Shown here in pieces: positions 45,488 through 57,800 of a stretch of 64,000 nt of DNA. This stretch comes from CBDAQA01 sp965247815 (GTDB lineage Bacteria > Planctomycetota > Phycisphaerae > Tepidisphaerales > Tepidisphaeraceae), in assembly GCA_965247815.1 (NCBI GenBank), contig CBDFHW010000025.1, positions 434,001 to 498,000 of the forward strand, read 5' to 3'. Every line of letters begins with the position of its first letter. Position 1 is the first letter of the stretch. The notes under the pieces are model-generated. The model was not told where the DNA came from and made no database searches. It worked only from the letters and a program-made list of their open reading frames with translations. A program made the translations under genes and the position numbers.

Positions 45488-45672
45488 TGTCGCCGGCAGC
45501 GTCAGGGTGTTCTCTGCCGAACGGACACGCTATTTGGTAGGCCTCAAGTTCACCCTCCATTGTCGCTGGCAGCGTCAGGTTGTTCTCTGCCGAACGGACA
45601 CTATTTGGTAGGCCTCAAGTTCACCCTCCATTGTCGCTGGCAGCGTCAGGTTGTTCTCTGCCGAACGGACAC
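45458..45672. repeat. Three tandem direct repeats of 71-73 bp
   Basis: Copies start at 45458, 45531 and 45602 and are nearly identical (a few changes in copy 1). There are no spacers between them. Each copy includes, on the minus strand, the codons MEGELEAYQIA that open the HNH frame. The period is not a multiple of three, so adjacent copies are in different frames and cannot form an in-frame protein repeat. Confidence 0.92.
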
Positions 45673-45802
45673 TAAGGTTTCGAGCCGGTGAAAAGGGGGT
45701 GTGATCCAAGGAATGCCTGAGGTGGGCTCGATCGCTTCGGCACAGGGGAGAAACTCCGCAAGCAAGGTGAACGAGGGATTGCGATGCGGCCGGGCAGTAC
45801 GC

Positions 45803-45838
45803 AAAAAAACCGACCGCGAGCTGAGCTCGCGGTCGGGT
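45803..45838 (-). terminator. Intrinsic terminator of the giant gene
   Basis: A 13-base-pair perfect stem with a one-base centre (45810-45836), followed on the minus strand by seven Ts (45803-45809). It lies 46 bases after the stop at 45884 and separates the giant gene from the toxin remnant downstream. Confidence 0.93.
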
Positions 45839-45883
45839 GAAGGTTACGAAATGGGTTGCCTGCCGGCTTGAGAATTTATGCGT

Positions 45884-48800
45884 TTAGGCACCCTTCTTTT
45901 TTGCCCCACTGAGGCTGGCAATTCCGTCCCAGACGCTTGTGATCGACGCGTTAGAGAACGGGCTAACCGATTTCGCCTGCGATGAGGAGTGAGCCGAACC
46001 GTTTCCTAGTGTGATCACTTTCGATGTAGTACCCTGCCGAGTTTTGACGGTCGGTCGATGAAGGGCCGCACCAGTTGCCTTGAACGGTGCCGCAGCGATC
46101 ACGGCCGTCGGTACAACCGTCGGAGCGATCGTGGGGGTGATGGTCGCAGTGGACGTGACCGGGTTGATCGACATCACGATGATCGGATTCGCGACTGTCG
46201 TCGCGGCGGGTGCCGGCGTGGCAGGTACCGTGATCAACTTCAACGCCGAGAAACCGGACTGGTGCGACTGCACCAGGGCCGTGTCGGTCGCGTTCACGCG
46301 GCCGTCGCGGTTGACGTCGTAAAGATTGGTAATCCCGACCGTTGCGAAGCCGGACTGGTTGTTCTGCACGCGAGCCGTATCAGTAGCATTTACGTTCGCG
46401 TTGGCCGTCGAGTCACCGGTCTCACCGATCGCGTTTCCGTAGTAGAAGACGTTGTTGGTGCTGAGGTGAGTATGGGAATTGGCGATCACCGTCACCTGCA
46501 GGTACTGATTCTGAATGGCGTTGTTTGCCCAGATGATGTCGGCATAGGTGTCACCGTTGGGGCCGACGATGGCCGTGATCGAGAGCGGTGTCGGTGCGTT
46601 TGCCCAGGTGCCAGGGGTGTTACTGTTGCCGACCTTGAAGATGAAGTCACCGGCGGAGAACGTCGCGCCCGAGCCCATGTTTACGAAGTCGATCAGGATG
46701 CCGTTCAGACCCAGCGAATAACTGGTGTAGTTTGCGAAGGTCGCGGTTTGGCCGGGCAACAACGCGGACTTGTCGGTGGCAATCGCATTAAAATCGGCAG
46801 AATTCGCGACTGACGCGTCGGTCTTCACATCGAACTTCGACGAGCCGTTGTAGAAGACGAATTGTCCACCGACCGAAGCGGTCTGGATGTTGATGCTCCC
46901 GTTGACCGTCGTCAGCGGCAAAGCGCCCTCATTCAACCCGTGCGCGTTGTCCGGCGACCCGCTGATCGCGACCGGCGATGTACCGCTCGCAGCGGATCCC
47001 GCGACGGTGAAGGTCAAGAATGCAATGGTGCCCGAGCCCGGACCGGCCGGGAAGCTGTTGTTGGACAAGCCCAACTGCAGGGCACCATTCACGTTGTCTG
47101 CGTTGGCATAAACGGCGAAGTTCGGGTCGGCCGCCCCGATCGTGGCCGATACGAACTGCAGCTTGCTTGCGTTGAAGCCTAGTGAGAAGTTCGCGCCCAG
47201 CAAGCCGCTGATGTCTGAGATGCTCACCGGAATGGTGAAAGTATCACCGGGGTGCTCGAGCACATTGCTCGGGATGGTGACCGTCGGATCTAAACCCGTA
47301 ACCGGAGTGCTGAGGGTATTGCCTGCGGGCAGATCGGGGATCTGCGTGACAGTAAAGCCGACACTCTTCTGGGCCACCAGCGACGCGTCCTGGCCGGACA
47401 ATGTTCCATCGCCGGTGACGTCGCCGATGAGCACCGGGTCGAACAGCGGATAAGCATCAAACCCGCTGATATTACCGACCACGACGTTGGAGATCAGAGA
47501 CGAATCCGTCGTCGAGTAACCTCGATTGCCGCTGGCGTCACCGATGAAGGCCACCTTGATGGCGCCCGAGTCGGCGGTGCCGGCGATTCCGTTCTCGTTG
47601 ATGCGCAGGTTGGTGACCTGCAAGTCGAGCCCGGCCGTGTACTGGGCGGCGGTCGGGATCAGCGCCGCCAGGTTCAGCAGCGTGACCGACCCCGAAGGGA
47701 GTGAACTGGTGCCGGACAGCGTAAGGCGGAGGTGCCCGGGCGTGCTCGAGTTAACTGTAACCGCCCAACCGGACGGAACGGCCGAGCCGAGCTGCGCCGT
47801 TGTCGGGGGGGTTATCGTCAACAGAGAAGGATCATAGACCAGGTCGAAGTCGACGGCGGTCACGCCCGCGCCCTGGGCAAGCGTGACAGGAAGGTTAAAG
47901 GACTGACCGGGACCGCGGACGACGTCCGGAACGCTCAGCACGTCGCCGAGCGCACCGACATTAAATGTCGCAGTGTAGTTGCCGCCGGCGGTGCCGTTGG
48001 CATCGCCGTCGAGAAGATTACCCGAGGTATCGCGGAAGGCGTCATTCGCGCTGACCAGGGTCAAGGTGTAGGTGTCCGGCGCGAGCACGCCGCCGGTCTT
48101 GATGAAGTGGATGGTATTCGTCGCCGCGTCGTACGTGAGCGAGCCACGTACTGCGCCGGTGTTGGTCCCGACAAGCGTCACGTCCGCGGCGCCGTAGGTG
48201 CTTCCGAAACCCTTGTACAGGTTCAGGACTGAGGTGTCGTCGGCGTGGTTAAGCGTGACGTCAAAACCGCTGCCGGTCGGAACAAACGACGACACTTGGA
48301 ACGTCGTCGCTGCGGCGGTGACGGTGAACTGGTTCGTACCCGTTCCTCCGAACGCGTCGACGACCGTCACTCGAACCGTGTAAGTACCCGGCGTGTTGTA
48401 TGTCGTGCCGAGCGCAAACGTCCTGCTCGAGCCTGATTGAATCTGAGTGCCGACGCCGTTGTTCGTGTTCGGGTCAAAATTGTAGTTCACGTACACGGTG
48501 TACGGGTTGTCATTGCCAGGGTCAGTGAAGCCGCCGGTCTGACTGAAGGCAGTCCCCGCCGATGTGGTCACGTTCGACAACGCGTTCACGGTCGGATTTA
48601 CATTAGTGACGGTGATCGCGCGGGTGTAGTCGGTGAACCCGCCGTCCTTGTCCATGATGCGGGCATGGACGGTCGTGGTTCCGGGCGTCGACAGGAATGA
48701 CGCCGGCACGGATGCCGACGGCGAACTGCTGTTGGTCACCTCGAACACGTTGTCATTGTTGAAGTCGTAGCTGTAGCGGAAACCGGCGGAAGTATCGACC

Positions 48801-51800
48801 GATGACGGATCGGTCTGGTTCAGGAACAACACGGTGCCGCTGGTGCCTTCGCTGACCGAAGCTGACCCGCTGAAGACGGCCGTCGGGTTGACGTTGTAGA
48901 CAACGATCCCGAGCGAACCGGCCGACGGTTCGAACCCGTTCGTGTCCTGGATATCGACGGTGATTGTCAGATTCGCAGCGGTCGTCCCGGCCGGGACGGT
49001 TCCGTCGGTGTAGACGTGGGTGACGGTCCGTCCGCTGGCTTGGAGTTGGGCGGCAGTCACCGACTGGGCGGCGGTGCCGTCGCCCCAGTTGATGAAGTAA
49101 TTCTGCACGGTTTCGCCACCGGCGGTGCCCGGGTCGACGACCGGACCGACCGTCAAGGTGAAGGTACTGCCTTCGGCGTCGTTGGGGGTCGGGTTGCCCG
49201 CGTCAGTCTTGCTGCCCGAAAGAGCGACCGTGGGAGCAACGTCGGTGACGTTGATCGAGCTGGTCGTGGTCGATGAGACTGAGCCGTCCTTGTCGGTCAC
49301 GAACAGCGACACGACGTAAGAGCCGTTCGTGCTCGGGGTGAACGTGTAGGTGGAAGACCGGTTCAGGGTCGGACCTACGTTCGAAGCGGAATACGCGACG
49401 CCGTTGCGGGTAACCGAGTAGCTGTAGGTCAGGGTGTCGGCCGTGCCGGGGTCGAACGACGTTCCGGTGACGGTGATGGCAGTCCCTTCGGGACTGGTGG
49501 TCGGGACGTTGCTCAGGGCGGCGGTCGGGGCGACGTTGGTCACCGTGGCCGTTGCCGGTGAGGCGTTGTCGTCGCCGAAGCTGCCACCGCCGTCTGCGAT
49601 CTGCACCTTCACGGCGTACGAGCCGTTATCGACGTATCCGTGATTCCCTTTCACCGTGGCAACACCGCCGCTGAGGGTCACAGTGCCCGCAGTCACCGGG
49701 GTGCCGTCACCCCAATCGATGGTCGCAGTGTATTCGCCGACCGGTTCGAGCCCGGCCGCGTCTGTAAACGTCGCAACGGTCTGGCCGGTGAATGCGGTTC
49801 CTTCGGCAGTGGTGAAATCGTTCTTCGAAACATTGATGCTGCGGGCGAAGATGCTCGCAGTGGTCGATGCGGTCGTGTTGAAAGTGTAATTGCCGGCGTC
49901 CGGTCCGGTGATGTTGATGCCGGTCACAGTAACCGGCTTGTTATTGCCGACATTACGGGTGTCGAAGTTCGCGGCGGTGTAGCTGTCGGTGAACGAATCG
50001 CCCGCGATGCGGCTGTCAGACAGGTGGGCCGTCGCGGTCGTGGTCAGGTCGTAGACCTTGTCGTCCGCGGTGGCGGTGATCGTAAGACTCGCTTTGTTGA
50101 TCACGCCGGTCGCGTTGGGGACGGTGGTGACGGTGTAATTGTTACCGCCGTTGCCGTCGTTGACGGTGTAAGCCGAGACCGAAAGGGTCTTGCCTGTGCC
50201 GGCGTTCTTGTTGTCGTAGCTCTCGACCAGGCCCGACGCGGTGTCGGTGTTCTGCAGGCCCGACACGGTGGGCAACGCCGCGGCAGTCGTCGTCGAGTCG
50301 TAGGTCTTGGTGTTGGTCGTCGCGGTGATGGTCAACGACGCTTTGTTGATCACGCCGGTCGTGTCGGCCACCGTTGTGACGGTGTAGTTCCCGCCGGTGT
50401 TGCCGTCGTTGACGGTGTAGGTGTTGCCGACCGACAGCGTCTTGCCGGTGCCGGCGTTGCGGTTGTCGTAGGTCTCGGACAGGCCCGCGACCGAGTCGGT
50501 GCCGAACAGGCCCGATACCGTCGGCGTCGCCGCGGCGGTCGTGGTCCCGTCGTAGGTCTTGGTGTTCGTCGCTGCTGTGATCGTCAACGCGGCCTTGTTG
50601 ATTACGCCGGTCGCGTTGGGGACGGTGGTGACAGTGTAGTTGTTACCGCCGTTGCCGTCGTTGACGGTGTAAGCCGAGACCGAAAGGGTCTTGCCGGTGC
50701 CGGCGTTCTTGTTGTCGTAGCTCTCGACCAGGCCCGACGCGGTGTCGGTGTTCTGCAGGCCCGACACGGTGGGCAACGCCGCGGCAGTCGTCGTCGAGTC
50801 GTAGGTCTTGGTGTTGGTCGTCGCGGTGATGGTCAACGACGCTTTGTTGATCACGCCGGTCGTGTCGGCCACCGTTGTGACGGTGTAGTTCCCGCCGGTG
50901 TTGCCGTCGTTGACGGTGTAGGTGTTGCCGACCGACAGCGTCTTGCCGGTGCCGGCGTTGCGGTTGTCGTAGGTCTCGGACAGGCCCGCGACCGAGTCGG
51001 TGCCGAACAGGCCCGATACCGTCGGCGTCGCCGCGGCGGTCGTGGTCCCGTCGTAGGTCTTGGTGTTCGTCGCTGCTGTGATCGTCAACGCGGCCTTGGA
51101 GATATCCGCTGTGGTGCTGGCCGCGGTGTTGAAGGTGTAGTTACCAGCATCAGCGCCCGTGATAGCAATCCCGCTGACGGCGACTGCCTTTCCGGTCCCG
51201 ACGTTCTTGCCCGCAACGAACACGGCCGACCCGTAGGTGTCGGTAAAGGTGTCGCCTGCAAATCGGTTATCGCTCAAGGTGACGGTGGCGTTGGCGGTCG
51301 CGTCGTAGATTTTGTTCACGCCCGTCGCCGTCACGGTCAAGGTTGCCTGTGTGATGTGCCCAGCACCGCTGACGATGGTCGGGAAGGAGTAGTCGCTGTT
51401 CTGCGACGCCCCGACTGCGACGTAATCACCGGAGGCAAGGGTCGTGGTGACAGTGTTGGCGGTCGCCACGTCCTTGGTGTCGTAGTTGCCTGTAGTTTTG
51501 GACACGTTGAACTGGTCCCCATTGACCAGGCCGCTGAGCTGGTAATTCGAAGGCGTCAAGGTCGCGTTTGTGGTCGCGTTGTAGACCTTGGTCGGGTCGC
51601 CGACGATGACTGCCGAGACGGACTTCGGTGTAACGGCCAGTGTGGACGAGCCATTGGGGCTCGCGTCGAAGACGACGTTACCGTCCTGGTAGCTGTAGGT
51701 CAGACCGTACGGAGAGCCGTTCACGTGCAACGCGTGGGTGTCGAGACCGGTGGCTGTGAACGCGCCGCCGGTGCCGATCGACCCAGAGGCGGACAGGCCG

Positions 51801-54800
51801 CTCACCGAATTCACCGTAACAACGATCTGTCCTTCACCGCTGAGCGGGAAGTAAGTCGAAGTCGCGGTGCCCGATAACGGGACGGTCGCGGTGCCATAGA
51901 CGATTGAGCCCGGCGGCACGGGGACGATTGAGACGGCGTCTTCAACATGAATCGTATCGGTCGAGCTGAGATTTTTCGCACGCTGGATGCTCGGCGCGGT
52001 CGTCTCCGGCGAATGGAAACTACCGGGCGTGACGAACAGATTGTTAGCCTTGATGCGGACCAGGCCGAAGGCCGGTGCGTCGATTGCGTCGACGATCTTG
52101 TCTTCAGTCGCGTAGAACGAAGGCAGCGTTAACGAATTGACTGGCGACGTGGCGGCATTGAAGCCGCCGAAGGTGGTAGTCGTGTAGCTGGACAGGTCGA
52201 AATTTCGGCTGCTGAGGTTCGTGATGTAATCGGTCGACGCGTTGAAGGCGTTGCCGTCGCCGATTGTCAGGCTACCGACGCCGGCTTCAATCTGAACGTC
52301 GGTGCCGTCTGCCGATCCGGTCGCGAAGTTGTTGCCCGCGATCGACCCACCGGCCCCGGAATCGATGTTAATCCCGATGCCGTTGCCGGTGAACTGGTTC
52401 CCGCTGATGGTGGCCGTCGACGACGGAGCATCGCTTGTGTAGGCCAGCACCCCGGTGTCGTTGCCGCTCAGTGTATTGCCGGTGACGGTCGCCGAGGCGT
52501 CGATGACGGAGATGCCGATCGATACGCCGGTGATAGTGTTGCCGGTGTAAGACGCGTGACCGTACAGAGCGGGGTTCGTGTCGCCGAAGTTTCCGAAACC
52601 ACCGCCGGAGCGGGATCCGGCCACGCCAGTGCCGGTCACAGTGTTGTTACTGATGACCGCGTTGTTGGCTTCGGTGATTGAGCGATTCGTGAAGTTGCCA
52701 GTGATTGTATTCGAATCGAAGGTGAACGAATTGACGCCCGTGTTAACGTAGAAAGCGCGGGCACTCACCCCTGCCGCGGGCGAGAAGTTATTGTTCGACA
52801 CGTTCAGTGTGCCGATCGCCTGGGAGGCATTCTCGTTGTATTCAGTGACGATGCCATAACCATCGTCCCCGTTACTGCCCGCACCGATCGCGCCTGACTC
52901 GATTGTGTTACCGGTCAGCGTCGCGGAGGAGACGCCGCTCTCGATGTAGAAATCAGAGTTCGCCTGTCCCGAACTGTCGGCGGCATTGCCGATGACGGTG
53001 AAGCCGCTGACCGTCACCACTGCGCCGGTAACGTCAATGGAATTCAGGTAGCTCACAGGAGCGGTTCCTGCGGGCAACAAATCGATCGTCGTGGTCGACC
53101 GGCCGTCACCGGCGAGGGTGACCGACTTGTTGACCTGCGGACTCTCGTGATAGGTGCCGCTTTCGACGTGCACGGTGTCGTTGGTGACTGCGTTATCGAT
53201 GCCGCGTTGGATCGAACCAGCCGCGCCCGAGGTCGAAGTCACGAAGACGTTGCCAGACTTCACACGCACGTAACCCACGCCAGAGGTGTCCAGCGCGTCG
53301 GTGATCTTGTCGTCAATCGCGTAGCCCTGTGCGGTGGTCGCATTCGAACCGAGTACGCCGTCGTAGGTTGCTCCTGTGCCGTTAAGCGTAGTGCCGTTTT
53401 CCGCGCCGTTGGCTAGCGAGATGTAGTCACCGCTCTGGCCCGAGAAGGCGATATCGCCGAGCGTGTTGCCGGTAATGACGGAGTCGGCGCGGGCGACCAC
53501 AATGCCTGCGATGCCGCCGCCGACTTCGTTGCTAGTCCCGATGGTGAGCGTGCCGCCGATGATTGCGATCCCGGTGGCGTTGTTGGTCAACGTGTTCGCG
53601 GAAAGCGACGCGGTCGCCGCCGGGTCTGACGCAGACTGCTTCAGGATTTCGATGCCGGTTATCGCGCCGGTGACGGTGTTGCCGGAGATGGTCGCGGTCG
53701 CCGGGCCGGTGTTGCCGTCGAAGGAGAGGACGGCCACGCCGACGTTCCCGCCGGCGACCTGGTTACCGGATACGGTCGTCGTGCCCTCGTCGACGACGAT
53801 GCCTTCGTAGCGATTAGTCGCCACGCCCGGTTGGGCCGCGGTCGGACCGACCTCGTTGTTGTTGACCGAAGCGGTCCCGTCCACGCTGTAGATGCCGATG
53901 TCGTTGCCGAAGGCGTTGTTGGTATTAGCGGAAGACCCGCTGGCGGCGGCGTCGAGCAGGATGCCGGTCGACTGGACCGCCGTCAGCGGGTCGGCACCGC
54001 TGCCGGTACCCGAGTACTCGTTGCCGCTTACGGTATTACCGCTGACGGTGACGAACGCACCGAAGCCTGCGATGATCCCGTTCTGTGCGATAGCCGGCGT
54101 TGCGCCCGCGCCGGTGACGGTGTTGCCGGTAATAGTTGCGATCAGCCCGGCGCCCCGGATGTCAATACCGTTTTTCTGGTAGTCGCTTACGCTGCTGTTG
54201 CTTACGGTCAGCGAACGAGACACCGAGTCGTCCTCGCGGGCGATGATGCCGTAACCGGCTTGAACCCCGTCCAACGGCGTGTTACGCGTGCCGGACACGG
54301 TCAGGTCGTCGGCGACGCCGCCGGCGTTATGGAAGCCCAGGCCGACGAACCGGTTGTTGGTGTTGCCCTGACCCAGCCCATCGATGGCCAGGTGTTGCAC
54401 GGTCGCGTCGGAGCCCTCGACCATGATGACCGGCTTGTAGGTCACCCCGCCGGAGATGAACAAACTGGCCAGCGTCGCCGGTGATTGAATTACGGTCGAC
54501 GCGCCTGCCCCGGTGAGGGTCAGCGCTTTGGTGATCGTCACTTGCCCGGTGAAGGTGCCGGCCGTGACGTTCACCCTTGCGCTGCTGGCGGCGACGTTGA
54601 CGCCACGCTGGACAGCGGCGGCGGTGGTATTCTCGCTCTTCTGCGTGACATAAACGCTGCTGTTGCTCAGCGACACGTACCCGACCGAGGGCACGTCGAG
54701 GTAGTCAGTGAGCTTGTCCTCGATCGCGTACGCCTGGGCCGTGGTCGCGGACGAGGGGTTGACGCCGTCATAGCTGGCGACGGTGCCGTTGACTGTGACG

Positions 54801-57800
54801 CCCGCGAGGGCGCCGTTCGTCAGTGCGACGTAGTCGCCGCTCTGGCCCGTGAAACTCAGGCCCGCGAGCGTATTGCCGAACAGGGTCGCTCCCGCGCCGG
54901 AGATCGACAGGCCGGTTGTTCCGCCGGCAATCGTGTTACCCGAGCCGGTCGCGATCGTGCCGCTGATGTCGGCGACGCCCGTGGTGTTGTTGGTGAGGGT
55001 GTTGTTGGTGAGGGTGGCCGTCGCCGCCGGGTTAGACGCCGACTGCTTCAAGACTTCGATGCCGGTCGCCGCGTTGGTGACGGTGTTGTTGGAGACCGTC
55101 GCCGCCGCCGGGCCGGTATTTCCGTCGAAGGAGATTACGGCAACGCCGATGTTTCCGCCTGCGACCTGATTCCCGGACACCGCCGTCATACCCTGGTCGA
55201 CGACGATGCCTTCGTAGCGGTTGGGCGCCACGCTCGGCTGAGCCGTTGTCGGGCCGACCTGGTTGTTGGTGACGCTGGACGTGCCGCCAAGGCTGTAGAT
55301 GCCGATGTCATTGCCGAAGACGCTGTTGGCAGTGACGCTGCTTCCGTCGGCAGCGGCGTCTAAGAGCACGCCGACCGATTGGTCGCTTGCCAGTGGGTCT
55401 GCGCCACTGGTGGCGCCGGAGTATTCATGTCCGCTGACGGTATTACCACTGACTGTCGCGAACGCGCCGAACCCGGCGACGATACCGTTCTGTGCGATCA
55501 GCGGCGTCGCGCCGGCACCGGTCACTGTGTTATGCGTGATGACCGCGTTGAGGCCTTTGCCGCGAAGGTCGATTCCGTTCTTCTGGTAGTCGCTGACGCT
55601 GCTGTTGCTGACGGTCAGGGTGCGTGAAGCCAGATCGTCCTCGCGGGCGATGATGCCGTACCCCGCCTGGACGCCGTCCAACGGCGTGTTGCGGGTGCCG
55701 GTCACGGTCAGGTTGTCCGCGACGCCGCCGGCATTGTGAAAGCCCAGACCCACGAATCGGTTGTTGCTGTTGCCTTGGCCCAACCCGTCGATGCTCAAGT
55801 TTTCCACCGTCGCGGTGGTACCGTCGACCGTCACGACCGGCTTGTAAACGGTGCCGCCCGAAGTGAATGAACTGCTCAACGTCGCCGGTGACTGAATGAC
55901 CGTCGACGCGCCCGCACCGGTCAACGTCACCGGGTTACTGATCGTGACCTGACCGGTGAACGTGCCGGCAGCGACGTCGACCGTGCTGCCGCTGGTCGCG
56001 ACGTTTACGCCGCGTTGTACCGCGCCGCTGTTCGTGTCTTCGCTCTTCTGCGTGACGTAGACATTCGCAGCGTTCAATGAGACATAGCCGACCGAACCGT
56101 CGTCAAGATAGTCCGTAATCTTGTCTTCGATCGCGTAGGCCTGCGCGAGCGTGGCCGCCGACCCTGTCACGCCGTCAAATCTGACAGCGGTTGCGTCCAA
56201 GGTCACGCCCGCCGCCGCCCCACTGGTCAAGGCGAGATAATCACCCGACTGCCCGGTGAAGGTTAGATTATTTAACGTGTTGCCCGTGACGGCAACCGTC
56301 AACCCGCTGAGTGCCACGCCCGTCGTGCCGCCGGTGACGGTGTCACCGCTTCCCAGAGTCAATGTGCCGGCGTTGTCGGCGATGCCGACTGATGCCCCGC
56401 TGACTGCATCCCGTAAGAGGCTGACTGAAGCGTGGCTGCCGACGACGAGCACGCCGGTGGTCGCACCGGTGATCGTCGAATCGGTCACGGTCAACGCGAT
56501 GTTCGGGTGAGCAGTGTTCGCGGCGGAATCTTCGACGTAGATGCCGGCGGTGCCGCCGGTCACGGTCAGACCAGAAACCGACGCGCTGAGCGTCGATCCA
56601 TTTGAATTGTAGCCTTCGAAGCTGTTGGCCCAGACGCCGTACTGCACGCCCGTCACGCTGCCGCCGCTCACCGCGAGCGAACCGGTCGTGGGATCGTTCC
56701 AGAAGTTGTAACCCGACGAACCGGCGGCGTTGGTGTTGCCGGTGCCGTCGATGGTGTTATCAGTGAAAGTGGCTGAGACACCGGACTGCTGGCTGCCGAT
56801 GAGAATCCCGTTCCACAGCCGGCCCACGACCGTATCGCCGGCCGGTTGCGCCAGGGCGGTGATCGCGTTACGGCTCACGTCGAATGCCGACGCAGCCGAA
56901 TAATGCAGGTTGTAAAAGAGGCCGGTGTGGCGGGCCTCGATCTTGTTATCGTCGATTGCCGCCGCGAAGGTCGACGACGGGGTGGCGTTGTAGAAATTGC
57001 CGGTCTGCACGCCGACGTATACGTTCTTGAGAACGTTGTTGGTCACCTGGGCATAAAAGTTGTCGCCCAGGAGCACACCGACGCCGTAGCCGTACGCGTC
57101 CGAGAGCGCGCGGATCAGATTGTTGGAGATGGTGTTGTTCGAGGTGGCAATGCCGCTGCTGTCGTAATTGTCGAAATCGATTGCAGTGTACGCGGTGTGC
57201 TGAACGACGTTGTTCGAGATGTTGATGTTGGAGGTGCCGGTGTACGAGGCGATGCCTTCTGCGGCATCGATCGGCACGCCGTCGAAATTTACCCCGCCCG
57301 AGTGGGCCAGAGCCGGGTTGCTGCCGTCGACCGTGATGCCTTTGATCGTCACGTTGCTCGCGGTCACTTCCACCACGACCGAATCGTTCGTGTCGAACGG
57401 ATTGGGGTCGGAATACCCGGGCAGGATGATGGCTTGCGACGACGGGGTCGCGCCGTTCGCGTCGAATCCAGAATTGGGTCCGAGGATTGTCAGTGGTTTG
57501 CTGACGATCACGCCGGCTGTTACGCCGTTGGCCGCGTCGATGGTGCTGCTGCCTACGTAAGTTCCGGCCTGCACGTTGAGGACGTCTCCCGACGCCGCCG
57601 CGTTTACCGCACGCTGCAGGCTGCCGGGTGTGGTGGTTTCGCTGATAGCCGTATCAAACACTTCGCCGGTCTTGATCCGCACGAAGCCAACGCCGGGCTT
57701 GTCGATATAGTCGGTGATCCTGTTCTCAATCGCGAAATCACCGGAAAGGCTCGTGCCTGCACCGGTCACACCGTTGAACGTGGCCGAGGTCGCGTCGATG

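Noticed and set aside
45458..45672. Possible CRISPR array
   Set aside because: Units are 71-73 bases and contiguous with no unique spacers, and no cas genes are present.
45461..45691. Plus-strand frame translating the 71-bp repeats
   Set aside because: It only reads the repeats in shifting frames and gives no protein-like pattern.
49640..51877. A 745-residue open frame on the plus strand inside the giant gene
   Set aside because: It is antisense to the YDG/PKD region, is Arg/Gly/Val-rich with repeated blocks that mirror the 501-bp repeat, and has no ribosome binding site or family. It comes from codon periodicity of the real gene.
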